NCBI GenBank assembly: GCA_024138015.1
Contig: JAMXBB010000009.1
Span: forward strand, 96,845,915-96,909,914
Direction of reading: 5' to 3'
Origin: Lumnitzera littorea
Taxonomy: Eukaryota > Streptophyta > Magnoliopsida > Myrtales > Combretaceae
Length of the DNA stretch: 64,000 nt
In this document: positions 58,641-64,000 of the stretch, one piece after another
Layout: each line of letters starts with the position of its first letter
Numbering within the stretch: the stretch's first letter is position 1
Made by a program: the position numbers and the translations under genes
Notes under the pieces: generated by a model
Database searches by the model: none
The model's input: the letters and a program-made list of their open reading frames with translations, nothing else
Told to the model about the DNA's origin: nothing

Positions 58641-59690
58641 GGACTATGACATATGCCCTATGTTTACTACCTCTCTAACTCTGATTAGGTCAACCAAGTT
58701 TGGAGCTAACTTTCCTTGACCTTCCTCAGATCCAGTAGCTTTTAGTTTCTTGCATATTAGGTCACTAAGTTGAAAGATCTCATGCTTCAACTTCTTATCA
58801 TAATACCAAGTTCCCTGTATTGGTAAGTTATTACCCATACTCTTATAAGTTCACTAATCTCTTCAATAATGTTAAGGTTAGCTTAAAGACCAATTTAGTT
58901 GGCCCTCATATCTAAGTCCTAAGTTTAAATATTTGGAAGCTCCAATTTGATGGGTAAAACTACTTCTAAGCCAAAGGCAAGTTGGAAGGATGTTTCCTTA
59001 TGGCTGTCTTAGATGCAATTCGATGTCCTTATAGGATGTTGGAAAGATCATTAACCCATTTTCCTTTAGCTTAACTACCTTCTTCTTGAGACTATTGAGA
59101 ATGATCTTATTCACTACCTTGACCTACCTATTGGTTTAAGGATGTGCTATAGAGGTATAGTAAATCTTGATATGCTTCTTCATATAGAAATCTAAAAACT
59201 TTTAGTTGTTGAATTGAGTTCCATTATCTATAATCAAGGATTATGGGATGCAAAACCTACTTAGGATGGAGTTGAGGACAAATAACTCAATGCTTTTCTC
59301 AATAATCTTATCTAAAGTCTTAGCTTCTACCTACTTAGTAAAGTAGTGGATAGCTACAATAATGTACTGTCTTTAATTAGTTACCTTAAGGAAGGGGCTT
59401 AAGTTGTCGATTCCCCAGTAAGTAAAAGGCCACATGTTGGTTAAGGTAGAAGGTTGCTATTTAATGAGTGTTTCATGGGTGCATGCTTTTGACATTGGCT
59501 ATACTTACGAACCATCTCCTTTGCATTTTTTTTTCATATAACCAATAGTAGCTAAGTTAGAGAGCTTGAATGTAAAGGGATTGGCTCTTGATATGATTGC
59601 TACAAACCTTGGGGTACTACTCATCTAGGGCTCCTTATGTTCCCTAAAGTTGGAGATAGCAGAGGTAGGGTAAGTCATCACCTTGTCTAT
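58640..59690 (-). pseudogene. Tat-type integrase relic of element B
   Basis: On the minus strand, in order: MVRKYSQCQKHAP (last part of H2C2, first Cys changed), the TYWGIDNLSP stretch (FAQWGLDIVGP), IIVAIHYFTK then a stop before VEA (VDYFTKWVEA; D to H), IDNGTQF (59211-59232), VNKIILNSLKKKV (NKTLKHTLKKKL), LAFGLEAV-like segment and, at 58838-58644, YYDKKLKHEIFQLSDLICKK then EEGQGKLAPNLVD (GKLAPNWxGPY). This is the full integrase order of plant Tat elements. Seven or more stops or shifts are present. Dead. Confidence 0.85.
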
Positions 59691-60880
59691 AAAGAGGTCA
59701 TCTACAAGAGTGTAGTTCACTGCTTAGTACATAAGCATCCTTACCTCCTTTCTATCTCTAAGGTAGTGCCATGCTTTAAGTAGGTTAATATAGGGTCAAT
59801 TTAGTGTAGCTTAGTCAATGCAAGTTGTATCTCCAAATATTGTGGGTATGGCTTTTTTATACTTTTGTTTAGTAAATACTTGATGAAGAGTTTCTTACCC
59901 AGCTAGGAAGGGTAGTCAAGGCTAACTTTGTGAGTTTATCTACATTAGAATGCTCTTCTCTAGGAATTTTGGTGATGTTCTAAGAGATGAATCCTACTTC
60001 AAGGGTCTGTACAACTTCAAGGTGCATAGTCATTCCCCCAACATTGACTACTTACTCCTTTTGAGCTTACTACACATCAAGTTAGGAGTCTAAGAAGATC
60101 TCTAATTTCTTTGCCCCCATCTCTTTAGCTAATTCCATGCAATGATGAAGGCTTCATACTTTGCTTCATTGTTGTTGGGTAGAAAGGTCACACTTCTATT
60201 CCATGTTGTCTATGTAGCATTACTCCTACTCCAATCCCTTATCTCCTATTTGAGTGGGCAATTTGTCAACATGGAAAGTCCACACTAGTTTGTTAGCTTC
60301 ATCTAATGTTTCCTCTTTTATGATGTACTCTACTACAAAGTTTGCCAGGTTTTTGTCTTAATAGCCTTGCAAGGTCAATATGGAACCCCATATATGATGA
60401 GCTCAGGCATATGCTTCACCATGCTTTCTAATGGTGAAGTATTTCTAATGGTGAAGTATGTGGCGTAGTAGTTGGTTAGTTAAGATAATCACCTGACGAG
60501 CTTCAAAGTAAGGCCAGAGCATCCTAGCTAGATGACCATTATTAGCGCGAAGTTGTCTACTTTAGATATTTGGTTTTTGGTCCACAATGAATATGGCTAA
60601 CATAATATACAGGTCAATGCTCCCTTCCCTCATCTTAAACCAGGATGGATGAGAAGGCTTGACCATTTACTAATATGTATAATTAATGTTCTTCTTTATA
60701 GTCGAGCTTTAGGAGTACGAATAAAGTTGATAAGATTAGATTTAGGGCAATGAAGATTGCTTGACATTGGTTGGTCCATTGAGACATTAAAGGGCTCTTT
60801 AAGATCGTAATGAACTCTGTACATCGGTCTATACTCTTGGACACAAACTTGTTCAATATAGCAATTCATCTTACGAGCCT
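59690..60880 (-). pseudogene. Tat-type RT end and RNase H relic of element B
   Basis: Minus-strand blocks from 60878: IAILNKFVSKSIDRCTEF (the gRIAaLNRFisrs.dr..pF signature at the RT/RNase H border), SQWTNQCQAIF, LRPYFEA, VIILTN and, near 60145-60175, NNEAKYEAFI of the RNase H (NNxAEYEAlI). LKLWTLHVDG-like VWTFHVD precedes it. The RT itself is cut off at 60880 by element D. Confidence 0.85.
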
Positions 60881-63398
60881 TGTCAAGCCTGGTTTTTTCT
60901 TTCTAATTTTATAAATTAAGTCTTCTTTAAATCAATCAGTATTAAACTCTACCCATTTAATACTAATCCTCAACTATGGTTTAAAGAAAATCGATTTTTT
61001 TTTTTTAAAACACTTTAGAGTTGCCACCTGATCAAAGTCGAGAAAAAAAGTTAAGTTATAACCAATTGGGTGGATTGGTTATAACTTATCTACCAATCTA
61101 ACAATAAAAATAATTTTGCAAAATAATTTTCTAAAATGAGAGATTTGGATCCGAAGGCTATTTTAGTAAACCTTAAACAGGTACTACTTTTTAACTTTCC
61201 AAATTTAATTTTGCTTTTTAATAATACCCTTTTTTCAATTTCTAAATGATTAATTATATGACATGGACTAATCTAATTAATTTACACAAATATTTACAAA
61301 GATGGAAAAAAAAATAAAATTTTCCGTATTTTAAGTCGCTCTATACATGCAGGCGTCTATATACCCACTATTCGAGATTAGACTTTCGTAATTTGTTTCC
61401 CAAAAACATTAGTGAGTTAACTAATTTTAGTTTTGAAAAAGATCGGTTTAAGTTTTTATCTGTTTCAATTTATTTAAGAATATTATTGTAAAAGGTCCTA
61501 ATCGTAGTTTATTTTTGGAAATTCAAAATAAAATCCTAATTTGGAAAGGGTTAATTTATTTTTATTTATTTTTGGAAAACCCGATTTTGCTAAGTATCAA
61601 AACGATTTTTATTCACTAACCTATTTATTTATTTTTATTTTTATTATATTATCTTATTTATTTATTACTTATTTTATTTTATTATTTTTATTAAACTAAA
61701 AATAAATAAATAGACTACTCTTTTCTTTTTTCTTCTTTTTTTTTCATTTTTTTTCTTTTCTTCCTGTTTTCTTTCCTTTTTTTTTTTTTTTTACATTTAC
61801 ATTCAAAATGAAATAAATAAAAAAATTACTACACAATAAAAAAAGGATAAGCTAGACTTGCAAGTGGTACGCAAGTTGGACCTAGGCTTGGATTTGCATT
61901 TAGTTGAGTCAGGCGCTTGGATTTAGGTCAAATGACCTAATTATGTTTAAAGAAGTAGCGACGTTGGCAAGGAGCAATCTAAGGCTATTTGGGGGGAATT
62001 TTTTGTAGGTGAGGATGGATTTATGTGTAATTTATTGGACTTGAGGGGTTTGGGATCGTTGCCGTAGTGTTTGGGTGGTGTTTTGGTGATAGTTAGAATT
62101 CAGAGGGTAGCAATGGTCTTAGTTAAGCCGTGTAACGGTTGCTGAAGCTCAATTGATGGTTGGGTTGTGTGTTTTGAAGTTTTGTGGGCATCGTAATATG
62201 GTGGGCTTGTTCTTAAATGTAACTAAAGTGGTGGTTCTGGCTGAGCTTTAGGGTTTGGAGATGAGGCTAAGGGCTATAACGGCAGTCAAAATGGGTTGGG
62301 CTTCGTTGCTGGTGGTTAGAGGGACCTAGTTGTGGTGGAGATGCAAATCAATGGAAGCTTAAGAGAGAGAACTGAAGAGAGAGAGTAGTCACGGGTAGAG
62401 AGAGAAAGTGAGCTTAAATGTGATATCAAATGAATTTGAGAGCTCATACCCCTTTGTATGTATTCCTAAGATGCTACTTATACTGCTTCGAGCTTAGAAA
62501 AACTTGGTGAATAGCTTTAATGGATGAATTGGCCATTAATACTAAGCTCTAAAACTTGTGTTTTCCTTAACTTTCTCATCCAATTCAATGATTGAAATGA
62601 ATGAATTTGGCTATGTTTTCAAGTTAAATACAGAAAAGGCCGTATAGAATATGAGATTGAGGCAAGATATTGTGTGCTTGTCTGTGAAATTTATGGAAAC
62701 AATCAAGGCAAAGTGAATGGAGTGGAACTATTTTGCTAGGGAAAGAGAGGGAAAGGGGAAGGAAAAAGAGAGAAAGAGATGTTGATGTAGCGCTACGTTA
62801 GTCATACCGTTTAGTGGTTGCATGTCGCGTGTCCCTACTAGACACGTGGTAATAGATGTAGTACGGTAGGTGACACATGTACACCACGTGGCTTCACAAG
62901 TAGAGTGCTACATCAAATGGTCCACTTGCTAAATGCCATGTGTTAAGATATGTGACACAATAAGATCTTGACACGTAGTAGTATAGAGTGGTAAAGTGTC
63001 TTCTAAAAAAAAAAAGGCTTTTTATGCCTTTGTTAAGATTCGAACCTAAGACCTTCAACCAAATTGCACAATTGTAAGTATAAATAAGGTTAGTCTAAGC
63101 TAAATTCAAATCTAAGCTATAGCCCAACGGTTCCCTTTCTACTTTTACTAAAAATTCTATTTTAAACAAGAAATTTATTATTTTCTATATTTCCTAAATC
63201 CTCTATTTTTTCTATTTTTTATTTTTTTGGTGATTTTTCAATTTTCTATGTATTTTTCTAATTTTTTTCATTTTTTTTATTTTTTCTAATTTTCTAATTT
63301 TTTGTGCTTTTTCCTATTTTTGTATTTTTCCTAATTTAAGACCCCTTTACCCTATTGAAAAAATAAAATAAAAAGAGAGCAAAAATTAGGTATTTATA
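60881..63398 (-). mobile_element. 3' LTR of element D (same family as C)
   Basis: Plus strand TGTCAAGCCTG to TATTTATA (cf. TGTCGAGTCTG and TGTCTACA of C), 2518 bp. Internal landmarks shared with C are AGTTGCCACCTGA, CCAATTGGGTRRATTG and GCAAAAATTAGGTRT. The outer flank is AGCCT (60876-60880). The partner LTR would be beyond the window. LTR D has its own GA-rich leader and CACGTGG repeats (62830-62890). Confidence 0.8.
63037..63130 (-). other. tRNA-like A/B-box block in LTR D
   Basis: B box GGTTCGAATC (minus strand, 63037-63046), A-box-like TTGGGCTATAGC further upstream (63114-63125). More diverged than in C, with wider spacing. Confidence 0.4.
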
Positions 63399-63411
63399 AT
63401 TGTTCTTCTTT
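63399..63411 (-). other. Polypurine tract of element D
   Basis: Minus strand AAAGAAGAACAAT next to the LTR tip. Confidence 0.55.
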
Positions 63412-64000
63412 GTGGTAAAGTTTTATGTAAAACTTTACTATAAAGATAAAAAAAAAAAAAAAAAAAAACACTATTGTTGCTCTAGAGGTAGACTTTGACC
63501 TAAGAAGCATAACAAATATCTAGTTATCCTAGACTTGATCCACTGGGGATATGGTGAAAAAGTTAAAGAGAGGTGCTCTAAGGGTTGAAAAGAAGAAATG
63601 AAACCTTGTCGTGCTCTTCTAGGCTTACTAACCTAGGCGGGAATGTCTCTAAGAGACTAGTTACCCTAAGCTAGAATCGATTTGAAGAACCTGGTCGTAC
63701 CCTTATAGGCTCACAAACTTAGCTAGGAGAGTCTCTCGGGGTTGGAATCGATTTCTAAAACAAAAAGGTGATTTTTAACGATAACTTAAGGTTAGAATCG
63801 ATTTATAAAACCCGATCTTGCCCTTCTAAACTCACTAACCTAAGTGGGTTTATAAAGAGTTATAGGAAATTAGGATAGCACTCCAAGAGCATGTGATCCA
63901 ATGTTTTTACTACATGGATAATGCTCTAAAGAGTAAACGATCCATAGGGACCAAAGCAAAAGGAGTTCATGTAAAAATTTTCACAACTTGAAAAAGATTG
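63412..64000 (-). mobile_element. 3' untranslated region of element D, cut by the window end
   Basis: Holds a run of about 20 A (63450-63468), then degenerate relatives of the element C array: CTTGTCGTGCTC (63605), CTGGTCGTACCC (63691), CGATCTTGCCC (63811), each followed by a CTCACTAACCTAAG-like phrase. Spacing is 86 then 120 bp. Gag and pol are expected to the right of the window. Confidence 0.65.

Noticed and set aside
1..64000. CRISPR arrays, operons, bacterial or organelle insertions
   Set aside because: The only regular repeat array (54674-56196) has no unique spacers and is a retrotransposon satellite; no organelle-like gene order or rRNA was recognised.

Overview
The window is AT-rich nuclear DNA from a flowering plant, most likely a dicot. 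The evidence is a plant-type tRNA-Gly gene, plant Ty1/Copia and Ty3/Gypsy retrotransposon families of several kinds, a small plant-style membrane-protein gene with a CT-rich leader, and long AT-rich spacers carrying fold-back (MITE-like) elements. The sequence does not fix the species. There are no operons, CRISPR arrays or bacterial features.

Host genes are very sparse. I can support one protein gene (2092-2694, + strand, single exon, 200 residues with three probable membrane segments) and one RNA gene (tRNA-Gly with anticodon GCC, 45141-45211, - strand). Almost every other coding-like stretch is a decayed transposable element, full of stops and frameshifts.

Layout from left to right: a 5'-truncated non-LTR retrotransposon with poly(A) tail and 13-bp target duplication (139-1066); the membrane-protein gene; a 1.4-kb fold-back element (3078-4508) whose relative lies at 46162-47368; a minus-strand Ty3/Gypsy relic (6600-7700); a minus-strand Tat-type Ty3/Gypsy relic with an antisense extra reading frame (9650-16800), its gag split by a 3-kb LTR-like insertion; a gene-poor spacer with a 360-bp MITE (17160-17517); a plus-strand chromovirus-like Ty3/Gypsy element (22291-30520) carrying one LTR insertion in gag and a solo LTR in integrase; a minus-strand Ty1/Copia element with two LTRs (30521-40286) sitting in the chromovirus 3' LTR; a spacer with a MITE, the tRNA gene and the second fold-back element; and from about 50.5 kb to the window end a nest of minus-strand Tat elements.

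The Tat nest has three layers. The host (called B here) keeps RNase H and integrase relics (58640-60880) and a duplicated 3' untranslated region. A coding-free derivative (C, 52053-57543, flanked by AGTAC repeats) is inserted in that region and consists of two LTRs around an 82-85-bp tandem array of about 18.5 units. Another member of the C family (D, 60881 to beyond the window end) is inserted in B's pol. LTRs of C and D carry tRNA-like pol III A/B-box blocks in U3, which is the most unusual recurring structure I found.

The history can be read as layers: old Ty3/Gypsy elements, later LTR insertions into their coding regions, then recombination to solo LTRs and internal deletions. I see no complete, uninterrupted autonomous element, so nothing here looks able to move by itself.
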